This document shows, one piece after another, positions 51,246 through 59,163 of a DNA stretch of 64,000 nt (its first letter is position 1; every line of letters begins with the position of its first letter). The stretch lies in assembly GCF_020881035.1 (NCBI RefSeq), contig NZ_JAJITC010000012.1:124001-188000 (forward strand). Direction: 5' to 3'. The notes below the pieces were generated by a model. That model saw nothing but the letters and a program-made list of their open reading frames with translations, was not told the origin of the DNA and did not search any database. A program made the translations under genes and the position numbers. This DNA comes from Paraburkholderia translucens. GTDB taxonomy: Bacteria > Pseudomonadota > Gammaproteobacteria > Burkholderiales > Burkholderiaceae.

Positions 51246-53027
51246 TCACGACGCCCCAGCTTCCTGATGCAGTTCGCCGCCCCGCATCAGGCGCCGGGCG
51301 ATGTCGGCCGTTTGCAGCGTGCCGCGTTCGGTCGGTGAATGCGCCGCAAGATAGCGGGCGACCGCAATGAGAACATGCCGGCCCTCGTCGGTATTGCCCC
51401 ACGCAGCGAACTGGCGGACCCCGGCCTCCAGCATCTGATAGGCATGGAAACCCGCATCCTCGCGCAGCACCGCAAGCGCAAGCGTGGCGATCAGCGCCTC
51501 GGGCGGATGGCCAAGCGTGAGATGCCGCGCCACCAGCCTTGCCGCAAGATCAACCTGTCGTTGCCGGTCGAAGGCGTCAAGCAAGGCGGCGCGGATCGTG
51601 TCTTCTTCGGCCGGAAGATCTCCGAGCGGATCGTTGTTCTCGCCCGGGATGCGGGCCGGTGGCACGTTGAGGTATCGGGCAAGATAGAGCGCCATCGCTC
51701 CGTGCAAGATGCCGCGCACGGCCGCGGCGTAACTGTCGATGTCAGTGGCGCGGACCCGCCTGAGCATCTGGTGAACCGCATTGGCATAGGTGAAGACGTG
51801 GTGCGCCGTCTCCCAGTCCGCATGCTCATTGGCGTTGCCGAAGCGGGCCACGCGCAGCGCCGCTGCGTAAGCGAGGCATTGTCCGAGGTCGGCGGGAGCG
51901 GCGCCCGCGCCGATCGCCGCATTCAGCGCGTCGATGATCATCACCGGATCGTCCCCGAGCAGATCCCGCGCGAGCGCCGCGTGGTTAGACCATCCTTGCG
52001 GGCCGCGCCCGGCGGCGCAAAGCCGCGCCATCCGGCTGGCTGCTTCGTCACACAGCGCGACGAGATCGACGGGCTGGCGCCAGGCGGTCGATTCCTCGGC
52101 GCCACGGGCGGTCACCATCTGGGCGACGATAGTAGGCAGCAACGCCGGCGCGTGCGTCCACCCGATCAGGTCGAGGCACTCGAAGACCTTGTTGATGAAG
52201 TCGAGCGCGTGACCGGTGTCCGCGAACGCCCGTTCGGTCGCGGCCGAAAGCAGGGCGTCTGCCAGCACCGCGGGTGAGGCGCCAGCGGCAATCGCCGTCA
52301 GCAGGGTGCGTTCGGCCGCCTCGCGATGGCGCACGGTCGTCCAGAGGCGCAGCCAACGCTTGAGCGTGGCTGGCTCCGGGCGGCTGCCGAGCGGCGCCCG
52401 GTCGCGCCGCGGCGGCTCGCCCGCGCAGTCCGCCGCCACCCGGCGCGCGCCGTGGAACAGGGCGAGATAGGCGTCCTCTTCCGGGAGCATGGGCAACAGG
52501 TTGGCGAGCGCCGTCAGGATCGTGAGACCGATGCTCCAGCCGTCACGGTTGCGCGCCCCGAACAGCGCCACCTGCTGCACGATAGCGGCCACGGGTACGC
52601 CGGCCGCGAGCTGACCCTGCACGGCTTTGGCGATGACGAGTCCGAGGTCGTGTGCGAGTCCGTCCGCAAGCCGCTCGTGCCAGTGCGTCGCGGGGTCGGC
52701 ATGACCGAACGTGGCCGCCACCCAGACGTCGCCATTGCGCACCTCGACCGCGCAGCTCGGTACATCGTCCGCCCAGAGGTCGAAGGTGCAGCCGCTTTCC
52801 AGATCGAAGCGGGCATGGTGCCAATGACAGGTGAGGATGCCGTCCTCGACCGTGCCTCGATCGAGCGGGAAGCCCATGTGGGGACATCGATTGTCCAGGG
52901 CGAAGACGCGGCCGCGGTCGTAGATGACGAGGATCGGGCCGTGGCCCCCTTGCACCACGAGCCGCCCCTTCGCCTTCAGTTCTTCAAGGTTCCCCACGGG
53001 CACGAATTCGTTGTTCGGCGCATCCAT
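51246..53027 (-). CDS. Rieske [2Fe-2S] protein with large C-terminal helical domain
   Basis: A 593-residue protein. The N-terminal Rieske domain (about 1-115) has the cluster ligands Cys48-His50 and Cys67-His70 (CPHMG and CHWHH). Residues about 130-590 form a helix-rich region of unknown fold with many Ala/Leu repeats, and no oxygenase iron site is visible. Start 53027 is selected because GGGGAGG lies eight bases upstream; the ATG at 53033 has it at one base. Rieske-plus-helical proteins of this sort are known in outline, but I do not know their role. An electron-transfer or redox-sensing function is likely. Confidence 0.88.
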   Translation of the reverse strand: MDAPNNEFVPVGNLEELKAKGRLVVQGGHGPILVIYDRGRVFALDNRCPHMGFPLDRGTVEDGILTCHWHHARFDLESGCTFDLWADDVPSCAVEVRNGDVWVAATFGHADPATHWHERLADGLAHDLGLVIAKAVQGQLAAGVPVAAIVQQVALFGARNRDGWSIGLTILTALANLLPMLPEEDAYLALFHGARRVAADCAGEPPRRDRAPLGSRPEPATLKRWLRLWTTVRHREAAERTLLTAIAAGASPAVLADALLSAATERAFADTGHALDFINKVFECLDLIGWTHAPALLPTIVAQMVTARGAEESTAWRQPVDLVALCDEAASRMARLCAAGRGPQGWSNHAALARDLLGDDPVMIIDALNAAIGAGAAPADLGQCLAYAAALRVARFGNANEHADWETAHHVFTYANAVHQMLRRVRATDIDSYAAAVRGILHGAMALYLARYLNVPPARIPGENNDPLGDLPAEEDTIRAALLDAFDRQRQVDLAARLVARHLTLGHPPEALIATLALAVLREDAGFHAYQMLEAGVRQFAAWGNTDEGRHVLIAVARYLAAHSPTERGTLQTADIARRLMRGGELHQEAGAS

Positions 53028-53164
53028 GCACATGCCTCCCCGCATCGGTTCTGCGCGGGCGTCATAGGGACGCCCGATCCCTCTCTCAACATACGCAGAT
53101 TTCATGCAAAACGCGAACGTCCACCGCAACCACGGTCTTCGTCAATCCGTCTGCAATGGCGATA

Positions 53165-53193
53165 GGAATAATCGAAGAATGGCGACCGTTCAG
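53165..53193 (+). promoter_or_regulatory. Candidate ECF-sigma promoter of wrbA
   Basis: GGAATAA (53165-53171), a 16-base spacer and GTTCAG (53188-53193). The same pattern occurs upstream of the ECF sigma gene, the second anti-sigma-like gene and the second DUF4148 gene. The expected transcript would have a leader of about 80 bases before the wrbA start at 53281. Assignment to this particular sigma factor is inference. Confidence 0.55.
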
Positions 53194-53280
53194 ACACGGC
53201 CGGCCCATGCGACATTCACGAATGCCGTCCCTGTCGGATTCTCAACGCGGCCCCGCCGCAGATCTTGAAAGGAGTTCGCA

Positions 53281-53880
53281 ATGTCGAAAGTACTCGTGCT
53301 GTACTACTCCTCATATGGCCACGTCGAGACACTGGCGGGCGCCGTCGCCGAAGGTGCGCGCGCGGCGGGTGCCACGGTCGACGTCAAACGGGTTCCCGAA
53401 ACCGCACCGGAGGAGGTGGCGAAGGCCGCTCACTTCAAGCTCGACCAGCAAGCGCCGGTTGCGACGATCGCGGAGCTCGCCAACTACGATGCGATCGTGG
53501 TCGGCACACCGACCCGTTTCGGGCGCGTCTCCTCACAGATGGCGTCGTTTCTCGATCAGGCCGGCGGCTTGTGGATGAGCGGTGCGCTGGTGGGCAAGGT
53601 CGGCGGTGCGTTCAGCTCGACGGCCAGCCAGCATGGCGGCCAGGAAACGACGCTGTTTTCGGTCATCACGAACCTGCTGCACTTCGGCATGGTCATCGTC
53701 GGTTTGCCGTACAGCCACCAGGGGCAGATGACGCTGGACGAGATCGTCGGCGGCGCTCCCTATGGCGCGACGACGATCGCGGGCGGGCAGGGCCAGCGCC
53801 AGCCGAGCGCCATCGAGCTCGCGGGAGCGCGTCACCAGGGCGAACTGATCGCCCGGACGGCAAACAAGCTGTTCGGCTGA
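53281..53880 (+). CDS. wrbA: NAD(P)H:quinone oxidoreductase, WrbA type
   Basis: A 199-residue flavodoxin-like quinone reductase. YYSSYGHVETLAGAVAEGA is the FMN phosphate loop, GTPTRFGRVSSQMASFLDQAGGLW the isoalloxazine site and STASQHGGQETTL the second conserved block. It reduces quinones by two electrons and so limits redox cycling. AAAGGAGTTCGCA precedes the ATG. A candidate ECF promoter lies 90 bases upstream, and the gene is divergent from the Rieske protein gene. Confidence 0.95.
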   Translation: MSKVLVLYYSSYGHVETLAGAVAEGARAAGATVDVKRVPETAPEEVAKAAHFKLDQQAPVATIAELANYDAIVVGTPTRFGRVSSQMASFLDQAGGLWMSGALVGKVGGAFSSTASQHGGQETTLFSVITNLLHFGMVIVGLPYSHQGQMTLDEIVGGAPYGATTIAGGQGQRQPSAIELAGARHQGELIARTANKLFG

Positions 53881-53925
53881 ACGTCAGTCCCGATCTTTGC
53901 GCGAGGCCTCGCTGTCATGGAGAAA

Positions 53926-54072
53926 CTAGACCACGCCGAAATCATCGTTGCTGTCAGGAATCGCGTTGAGCAGGTTCGCAAGCGAGTGCCAGCCGATCAG
54001 GCTCGATAGCGATATCGCCACATGCAGCCAGCGCTCGGCGCGTGAGGGCGGCTTCGTCAGCGGGATGTCCAT
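53926..54072 (-). CDS. Small 48-residue hypothetical protein
   Basis: A short frame (MDIPLTKPPSRAERWLHVAI then SSLIGWHSLANLLNAIPDSND) starting five bases after the stop of the NmrA-like gene. The central stretch is amphipathic and weakly hydrophobic. No family is recognised and no strong ribosome site is present, but the tight spacing suggests coupling to the gene before it. It is convergent with wrbA. Confidence 0.45.
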   Translation of the reverse strand: MDIPLTKPPSRAERWLHVAISLSSLIGWHSLANLLNAIPDSNDDFGVV

Positions 54073-54077
54073 GCGGC

Positions 54078-54983
54078 TCACCGCGCTGCCGTTTCGGTAC
54101 CGCTCATTCGCGAGAGCAACGGCTCCAATACCTGTTTCAATGTCGTGGTGCCGAAGCGTCGCTCGCTGACGTTCGCCTCGACGTCGATACGGCCCGCGTT
54201 GTGCGCGTCGTACAGGTCGACGATCAGTTGCGCGTACCGCTCGCCGAGCCCGCTGCCCCGCAGCACGGCATGCCATTCGCCGCGCGGCACCTGGCGGGCG
54301 ACCACGGGCCGCCCCGACAGTTCCGCCAGGGTGCGCGCGACGCCGAGCGCGCTGACCCGCTCTTTCGCTTCGATGCTCACCACCCGTGGCGTCGCGCGCG
54401 AAGGCCCGCCGTCGAGCAGCAACTGCGCGGCGAGCGCGCCGACGTCCTGCGCGGCGACAGTCGGAAACAGCTTGTCGAGCGGATCGTGCAGACTTGGCAG
54501 CACGCCCTGGCCGAGCGCGACCGGCAGCACGCGCGCCCAATTCTGCATGTGTTCGGCGGAGCGCAGCAAGGTGAGCGGCGAAGCGATGGTGCGCAACTGC
54601 GTTTCGAGGTAGTGGAACAGTGTCGTGATGCCGGTGCCGCTGGCGTGCTCGGCGCCGTAGTCGGAAAGCGCGAGCAGTTGCGGCGGCGCGGCCAGGCGCA
54701 ACGCGGCGACGCCCGTATCGATGATGTGCCGCATCGCGGCCGCGGGATCGTCGTGCGGATGCGGCACCGGACAAAGCCATTGCACAGCCTGAGCGCCGTC
54801 GATGGCGCGCGCGACCGAGTTCGCGTCGTTCAGGTCGGCGAGCGCGATCTCGCAGCCGATCGCCGCGAGCGCGTCGGCTTGCGCTGCGTCGCGCACCACC
54901 GCGCGTACCCGCTGACCCGCGCGACGCAATGCGCTCGCGCTTGCACGTCCCACGTGACCCGTAGCTCCGAATATGACGAACAC
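54078..54983 (-). CDS. NmrA-like NAD(P)-binding oxidoreductase
   Basis: A 301-residue atypical SDR: MFVIFGATGHVGRASASALRRAGQRVRAVVRD has the GATGxxG dinucleotide motif. It lacks the classical Tyr-x3-Lys pair in its usual context, as in NmrA/HSCARG redox sensors. The LSDYGAEHASGTGITTLFHYLE block is typical of the group. It is divergent from the AraC regulator at 55222; the gap carries a candidate AraC site, so it is probably controlled by that protein. Confidence 0.87.
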   Translation of the reverse strand: MFVIFGATGHVGRASASALRRAGQRVRAVVRDAAQADALAAIGCEIALADLNDANSVARAIDGAQAVQWLCPVPHPHDDPAAAMRHIIDTGVAALRLAAPPQLLALSDYGAEHASGTGITTLFHYLETQLRTIASPLTLLRSAEHMQNWARVLPVALGQGVLPSLHDPLDKLFPTVAAQDVGALAAQLLLDGGPSRATPRVVSIEAKERVSALGVARTLAELSGRPVVARQVPRGEWHAVLRGSGLGERYAQLIVDLYDAHNAGRIDVEANVSERRFGTTTLKQVLEPLLSRMSGTETAAR

Positions 54984-55041
54984 GTTGTGCTCCTTTGAGG
55001 ATCGCTATGGCGTGATGGTAGGGACGTCGTGCTCACGGGGC

Positions 55042-55075
55042 GCTCAGATATGGATTGCCTTGCGCAGATATGGAT
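55042..55075. promoter_or_regulatory. Direct-repeat candidate AraC operator
   Basis: GCTCAGATATGGAT (55042-55055) recurs as GCGCAGATATGGAT (55062-55075), one mismatch in 14 bases. The repeats are 20 bases apart start to start, two helical turns, as for two sites bound by the two helix-turn-helix units of an AraC dimer. They lie between the divergent NmrA-like and AraC genes, 60-95 bases from the NmrA-like start. Confidence 0.6.
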
Positions 55076-55221
55076 GATTTTTTTGCAGCGACACTGCGGC
55101 GGTCGCGCGAACGGCATCAGCCGCCCACCAGCTACGAGAATCCGTCTCCCCTGCGAGGCCGCCAAAAACGCCGCACAATGCAGGCATCTTGCCGTCATTC
55201 AGGACACTCAGGAGAGCATCG

Positions 55222-56133
55222 ATGAACGCGGTCACCCCGATTCCTGCGCTTGCGCCGCATAGCGGCTCGCGCACCGTCGTGCGCACGAGCAGGGCGCTTG
55301 GCTGGCAAGGCTTCGGTGCGGAGCTGGTCAACGTGTCGGCCGGTTTGCATCGGCTGCCCGCGTTTCGCCATCACCGGGTGGGCGTGCACGTCGGCGCGCC
55401 GGTGACGGCACACTGTGTGTGCGATGCGCAACGCCTCACGCGGATTCAGGCGCATGGCGACGCGGACGTGATCCCCGCAGGGCTCGAAGGCCAGTGGAGC
55501 GATGACGCCGCCTGCACGATTTTCAGCATCTGGTTTGCCGAGGACTTCGCGCAACGGACCCTCGAGCAACTCGCGCTGAAACCGGCCGACGCGCAGTTGC
55601 GTCCGCGCCTGCAGATACGCGATGCGCGCTTTCAGCATCTGGCCTGGGCACTGCGCGCGGAGCTCGAAGCGCACGACGCGTCCGATCCGCTCTACGCCGA
55701 AAGTCTGTGCACGGCGATGCTGGTGCGGCTGATCGGCGCCGAGCCTGCGCCCGGCAACCGGCGCCGCACGCTCGCGCCGCGCACGGCCGCGCGCGTGATC
55801 GAGTTTATCGACGCGCACCTCGATCAGCGTCTGACGCTCGACGATCTCGCCGCGCAGGCGCAACTGAGCGTGCCGCATTTCAAGGCATTGTTTCGCGACA
55901 CGCTCGGCGTGCCCGTGCATCGATATGTCGTACAGCGCAGGGTGGAGCGCGCGCGAACGCTATTGCTGCAAGGAAGTTTCAGCACAAGCCAGATTGCGCT
56001 CGATACCGGCTTCGCGCATCAGAGCCATATGGCGTACTGGATGTCGCGTCTGCTAGGCGTGACGCCGCGCGAACTGCGCGGCGCCCCGAGCGACGATGCG
56101 GCGATGCCGGTGCTCGAGAAAACCCAACGTTGA
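55222..56133 (+). CDS. AraC-family transcriptional regulator
   Basis: A 303-residue protein. The N-terminal half is a cupin-like sensor (about 25-180). The C-terminal half has two helix-turn-helix motifs: LTLDDLAAQAQLSVPHFKALFRDTLGVPVHRYVVQRRVERA and SQIALDTGFAHQSHMAYWMSRLLGVTPRELR. GGAGAG precedes ATG 55222. It probably activates the divergent NmrA-like reductase through the direct repeat at 55042-55075. The ligand is unknown. Confidence 0.92.
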   Translation: MNAVTPIPALAPHSGSRTVVRTSRALGWQGFGAELVNVSAGLHRLPAFRHHRVGVHVGAPVTAHCVCDAQRLTRIQAHGDADVIPAGLEGQWSDDAACTIFSIWFAEDFAQRTLEQLALKPADAQLRPRLQIRDARFQHLAWALRAELEAHDASDPLYAESLCTAMLVRLIGAEPAPGNRRRTLAPRTAARVIEFIDAHLDQRLTLDDLAAQAQLSVPHFKALFRDTLGVPVHRYVVQRRVERARTLLLQGSFSTSQIALDTGFAHQSHMAYWMSRLLGVTPRELRGAPSDDAAMPVLEKTQR

Positions 56134-56166
56134 TGCGCGAGGCTGGCGGCGCGCAATCCATCCGCT

Positions 56167-57018
56167 TCACCCTGGCGCCGCCCCCGTCAATTGCGCATAA
56201 ACATCATGCGCGAGCTGCAACAGCGCCTTGCGATCGATCCCGCCCGACACCGCATAGCCAAAATCGCCGTCGACCCAATAGAACACGTTGACGGGACCCG
56301 CCTGATACAGCTTGAACGCGGTCGTATTCGCGTTTTCGCGGCGATGCGAGATGCACAGCGTGACGCGCTCGCCGTTCGGTCCGGCATACATGAACTGGGC
56401 GGTCGGGCCGTCTTCGCCGGGCAGCAGGCGGCCGCCCGACAGCATGAACCCGCTCTTCGACAGCATCGGCGGGTGGACCTGCGTGCCGAGCCGGTTCGCG
56501 AGCCACTGCACGAAGTCCTGCTCGCGATCGGCGCCCATCTCGCTCGGGCGCTCGATCGCCGGCATGTAGACGACGTGCGCGAGCGCCGCCCGGCGCGCGA
56601 AACCCTCGGCGCTGTCCGCGCTGACCGCACGATCTCCGGCTGGGGTTTCGGCCTCCGTGCCGGTTCGATCGATTGCAACAGGGGGGATCAACTCGTCCCT
56701 GTGCATGCCGATGCCCACGCCGAGCACGAGTGCCGCCGCCATGCCCGCGAACTGCGCGGCAAAACGCGGCCAGTTCGCGGCCAGCCACGCGCGGCGCGGC
56801 GCGCCGGTCTGCAGACGTTTCGGCACGGGCTCGCTGAGCACGCGGTCGTAGCGCTCGTGAAGCAGGCCATTGAGCGAGAAATAATCGCTGACGCGCGCGG
56901 CCAGGCCCGGATTCTGTTCGAGCGCGCGCTCCACCTCGGCACGGCGCTCGCCGGACAGTGTGCCATCCACGTACGCGTGCAAGTCTTCTTCGCCGATCGG
57001 AATTTGCGGCTCGCTCAT
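56167..57018 (-). CDS. Membrane anti-sigma factor partner of the ECF sigma factor
   Basis: A 283-residue single-pass membrane protein. The cytoplasmic N-terminal part (1-80) begins with an EEDLHAYVDGTLSGERRAEVERAL anti-sigma-like helix. One membrane segment (about 84-105) follows, then a periplasmic domain with AFKLYQAGPVNVFYWVDGDFGYAVSGG near the end. There is no zinc HxxxCxxC motif, so it belongs to the non-zinc anti-sigma group. It overlaps the sigma gene by four bases (ATGA). Signal sensing in the periplasm is the inferred role. Confidence 0.87.
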   Translation of the reverse strand: MSEPQIPIGEEDLHAYVDGTLSGERRAEVERALEQNPGLAARVSDYFSLNGLLHERYDRVLSEPVPKRLQTGAPRRAWLAANWPRFAAQFAGMAAALVLGVGIGMHRDELIPPVAIDRTGTEAETPAGDRAVSADSAEGFARRAALAHVVYMPAIERPSEMGADREQDFVQWLANRLGTQVHPPMLSKSGFMLSGGRLLPGEDGPTAQFMYAGPNGERVTLCISHRRENANTTAFKLYQAGPVNVFYWVDGDFGYAVSGGIDRKALLQLAHDVYAQLTGAAPG

Positions 57019-57533
57019 CGCACCACCTGTAATTTCGCTCCGGGCTGGACGCCCGCCATCAAGGCCCGCAGCCGTTCGCGTCCGCGCGAGAGCCGCGACA
57101 TCACCGTGCCGATCGGCACGTTCAGCGCGAGCGCGACATCGGCATAGCTCATCTCCTCGAGGCCGACCAGCAGCACCACTTCGCGCTGCTCGGCCGGCAG
57201 CCGCTGTAGCGCGTAATCGAGGTCGCGCACTTCGAGCGAACGGGTTTGGTCCGACGGCACCGCGAGCTCGCTTTCGGCGATGCTGTCGTCGTCGACCGCG
57301 ACGTGGGCCGCGCGCGCGGACGCCTTGCGCGCCTGATTCGCGAACACGTTGTGCATGATCGTGAAGAGCCACGCGCGCAGATCGGTGCCCGGCTGGAACA
57401 GGCGCGTGTGGCCGAGCGCGCGCTCGAGCGTGTCCTGCACGAGGTCGTCGGCGAGCTCGCGATTGTTGATGAGCGCCCGCGCATAGCGCCGCAGACGCGG
57501 CACGTGCTCCATCAACTCGTCACGGACATCCAT
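57015..57533 (-). CDS. ECF RNA polymerase sigma factor
   Basis: A 172-residue sigma70 relative of the extracytoplasmic group. Region 2 is RELADDLVQDTLERALGH (residues 26-42, with LRAWLFTIMHNVFANQ after it). Region 4 is LQRLPAEQREVVLLVGLEEMSYADVALALNVPIGTVMSRLSRGRERLR (109-156). The anti-sigma factor gene follows with a four-base overlap. A GGAATAA-N15-GTTTGC motif lies 75 bases upstream, consistent with autoregulation. Confidence 0.95.
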   Translation of the reverse strand: MDVRDELMEHVPRLRRYARALINNRELADDLVQDTLERALGHTRLFQPGTDLRAWLFTIMHNVFANQARKASARAAHVAVDDDSIAESELAVPSDQTRSLEVRDLDYALQRLPAEQREVVLLVGLEEMSYADVALALNVPIGTVMSRLSRGRERLRALMAGVQPGAKLQVVR

Positions 57534-57607
57534 GGTTGATCCGGGTCAGGGGTGGCATCGGGGCCGCATTGGCGTCACTCGCGTCGGTTTCGATATGCAT
57601 TCGAACT

Positions 57608-57635
57608 GCAAACGCCTGTCTGCGCATTTTATTCC
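57608..57635 (-). promoter_or_regulatory. Candidate ECF promoter of the sigma/anti-sigma operon
   Basis: Read on the minus strand: GGAATAA (57635-57629), 15 bases, GTTTGC (57613-57608). TGCGCA follows the -35 box as it does in the promoter of the second anti-sigma-like gene, and TTCGAAT follows 23 bases after GGAATAA in both. The expected leader is about 70 bases. Confidence 0.6.
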
Positions 57636-57680
57636 GCTGGGTGCCTCGCGTCGGTTGGCCGGGGGTGGGGCGCGCGGCCG

Positions 57681-58406
57681 TCAGCGCGCGCTCATCACGT
57701 CGGCGGCGCGCATCAGGCCGCGGGTGCGCGCATTGCCCGCGACCACGAAGCGCTGGCGCCGCGCGGTCCACCTCAACAGCCGCATGTCACCGATGCGGCG
57801 CGCGGCCCACTGGGGCTCTTCGCGCGCAAACGGCGCCGCGGCCGACAGCACCACCACCGGCTTCAGATCGCCGCTCAGATAGACGAATTCGTTGGCGCGC
57901 TGCAAAGGACCGAGCTGGAGCAGGCGTTGCCCCACGAGGCGCAGCCCGATGGCGTCGAGATCCGGTGCGGCCGGATCGACCGGCCTCGGCGATGCCAGGG
58001 GAAACGGGCGCGCGGTGACTTCAGCGAGCGCCATGACGGCGGCGTTGTCGAGCGCTTGCGCAGACACCTGGATCGCGGCGAGCCAGCCACTGAGGGCGAG
58101 GAGCGTCAGCGCGAGCACTGCGAGCGCGAGCAGCGTGCGGCACGCGCGACCGGGCGGTTGAGGGAGCATGCCTCGCCGGCGCGATCTGCCGATGTGCTCG
58201 CGTGCTGGCTCCTCCGTGGTTTGAAACGCTGCCTGCATCTGCGCGTTCAACCGGTCGTAAAAGGCGACGCGTCGTGCTTCCGCTGGATGCTTGCCGAGGT
58301 AGTCGCGCAGCGACGCGGCACGCTCGGGCGTCAACGTGCCGTCGGCATAGGCCTGGATGTCGGGTTCGGAGGGCGGAGCGCCGGACGGCCGGCGGGTCGA
58401 AGTCAT
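57681..58406 (-). CDS. Second anti-sigma-like membrane protein
   Basis: A 241-residue protein with the same plan as the anti-sigma factor at 56167-57018. Its N-terminal helix EPDIQAYADGTLTPERAASLRDYLGKH (14-40) shares the D-x2-AY-x-DGTL-x2-ER pattern. It has a basic stretch, one membrane segment (about 90-113) and a periplasmic part ending in a basic tail. It has no adjacent sigma gene of its own and lies 147 bases upstream of the ECF operon on the same strand, with its own GGAATAA promoter. No zinc motif is present. A second modulator of the same sigma factor is the simplest reading. Confidence 0.78.
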   Translation of the reverse strand: MTSTRRPSGAPPSEPDIQAYADGTLTPERAASLRDYLGKHPAEARRVAFYDRLNAQMQAAFQTTEEPAREHIGRSRRRGMLPQPPGRACRTLLALAVLALTLLALSGWLAAIQVSAQALDNAAVMALAEVTARPFPLASPRPVDPAAPDLDAIGLRLVGQRLLQLGPLQRANEFVYLSGDLKPVVVLSAAAPFAREEPQWAARRIGDMRLLRWTARRQRFVVAGNARTRGLMRAADVMSAR

Positions 58407-58440
58407 GATGATGCGCGGTCTCGAGTGCTGCTATTCGAAG

Positions 58441-58469
58441 GCAAACACAGGTATTTGCGCATTTATTCC
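58441..58469 (-). promoter_or_regulatory. Candidate ECF promoter of the second anti-sigma-like gene
   Basis: Read on the minus strand: GGAATAA (58469-58463), 16 bases, GTTTGC (58446-58441), with TGCGCA after the first box and TTCGAAT after the second, as in the sigma operon promoter. The start codon at 58406 is about 35 bases downstream. It is back to back with the DUF4148 promoter (36 bases between the boxes). Confidence 0.6.
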
Positions 58470-58505
58470 CGGCGCCAGCGATGTTTTTCTCGCGTCGCGA
58501 ATACA

Positions 58506-58534
58506 GGAATAAAGGCCGTCGACCCGTGGTTCTG
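58506..58534 (+). promoter_or_regulatory. Candidate ECF promoter of the second DUF4148 gene
   Basis: GGAATAA (58506-58512), 16 bases, GTTCTG (58529-58534). The DUF4148 start at 58573 lies about 38 bases downstream, with AAGGAG at 58561-58566. The box pair matches the other GGAATAA motifs in the window in sequence and spacing. Confidence 0.6.
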
Positions 58535-58572
58535 CGTAGTGCGAACCCGCACAACTCTCCAAGGAGTCGATC

Positions 58573-58845
58573 ATGAAAAAGCTCTCGCTTGTCGCTTTGT
58601 CGTTTGTCGTTCTCGCCGCTTCGTCGAGCGCGTTTGCGCAGGCCAAGACACGTGCCCAGGTGTACCAGGAGTTGATCGAGGCCCAGCAGAACGGTCTCGA
58701 CTACATCACCGACACGTCGTACCCCGACGTCAATCCCGTGTTCGCGCGTCAGGTCGCACAGCACAAAGAGGCGCTCGCCGCGCAAGCGGCCGCGGCTGCG
58801 AGCCACGTTGCGAACTCGGGCGCGCCGGCCGTGGGCGCCCATTGA
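58573..58845 (+). CDS. DUF4148 family secreted protein (second copy)
   Basis: A 90-residue exported protein with a signal peptide (residues 1-23, ending SAFAQ) and the short DUF4148 core TRAQVYQELIEAQQNGLDYITDTSYPDVNP. It is related to the 113-residue copy at 11626-11967 but shorter. AAGGAG at 58561-58566 supports the start. Its candidate ECF promoter links it to the sigma factor locus just downstream on the other strand. Confidence 0.9.
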   Translation: MKKLSLVALSFVVLAASSSAFAQAKTRAQVYQELIEAQQNGLDYITDTSYPDVNPVFARQVAQHKEALAAQAAAAASHVANSGAPAVGAH

Positions 58846-59163
58846 AGCAGCCGCGGCGAGGGCGGCGCGAAGGCGATGGAACGGGTACGCCCGTGTGCCG
58901 TCTCGCGCTGCACCCGTGACTCGCGCTCGCGTTGTTAGCGGCGCTGCTGCTGGACCTCGCGGCGGCGTGGTCGCGAGAGCCTTTCCCGAACTGTTCAAAC
59001 CAGAGCCGCCCCAGCCATTTTCGTCCAACGCGTAGAATGGCCGGTTATCACGGCAACTTGCAAGTGGACAGAATCTGCCGGGCGTCGCTAGCAAGCGTCG
59101 CGCGGCACACGCTTTGCGTCCGCGCGCGCTTGCCTTCGCCGGTTTGAACAGGAACGCACGCGG
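58846..59163. other. Intergenic region upstream of SNF2 helicase gene
   Basis: A 318-base gap. TAGAAT near 59033-59038 could be a -10 box for the helicase gene, with no good -35 box at the right distance. No coding frame, repeat or terminator hairpin was seen. Confidence 0.3.
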
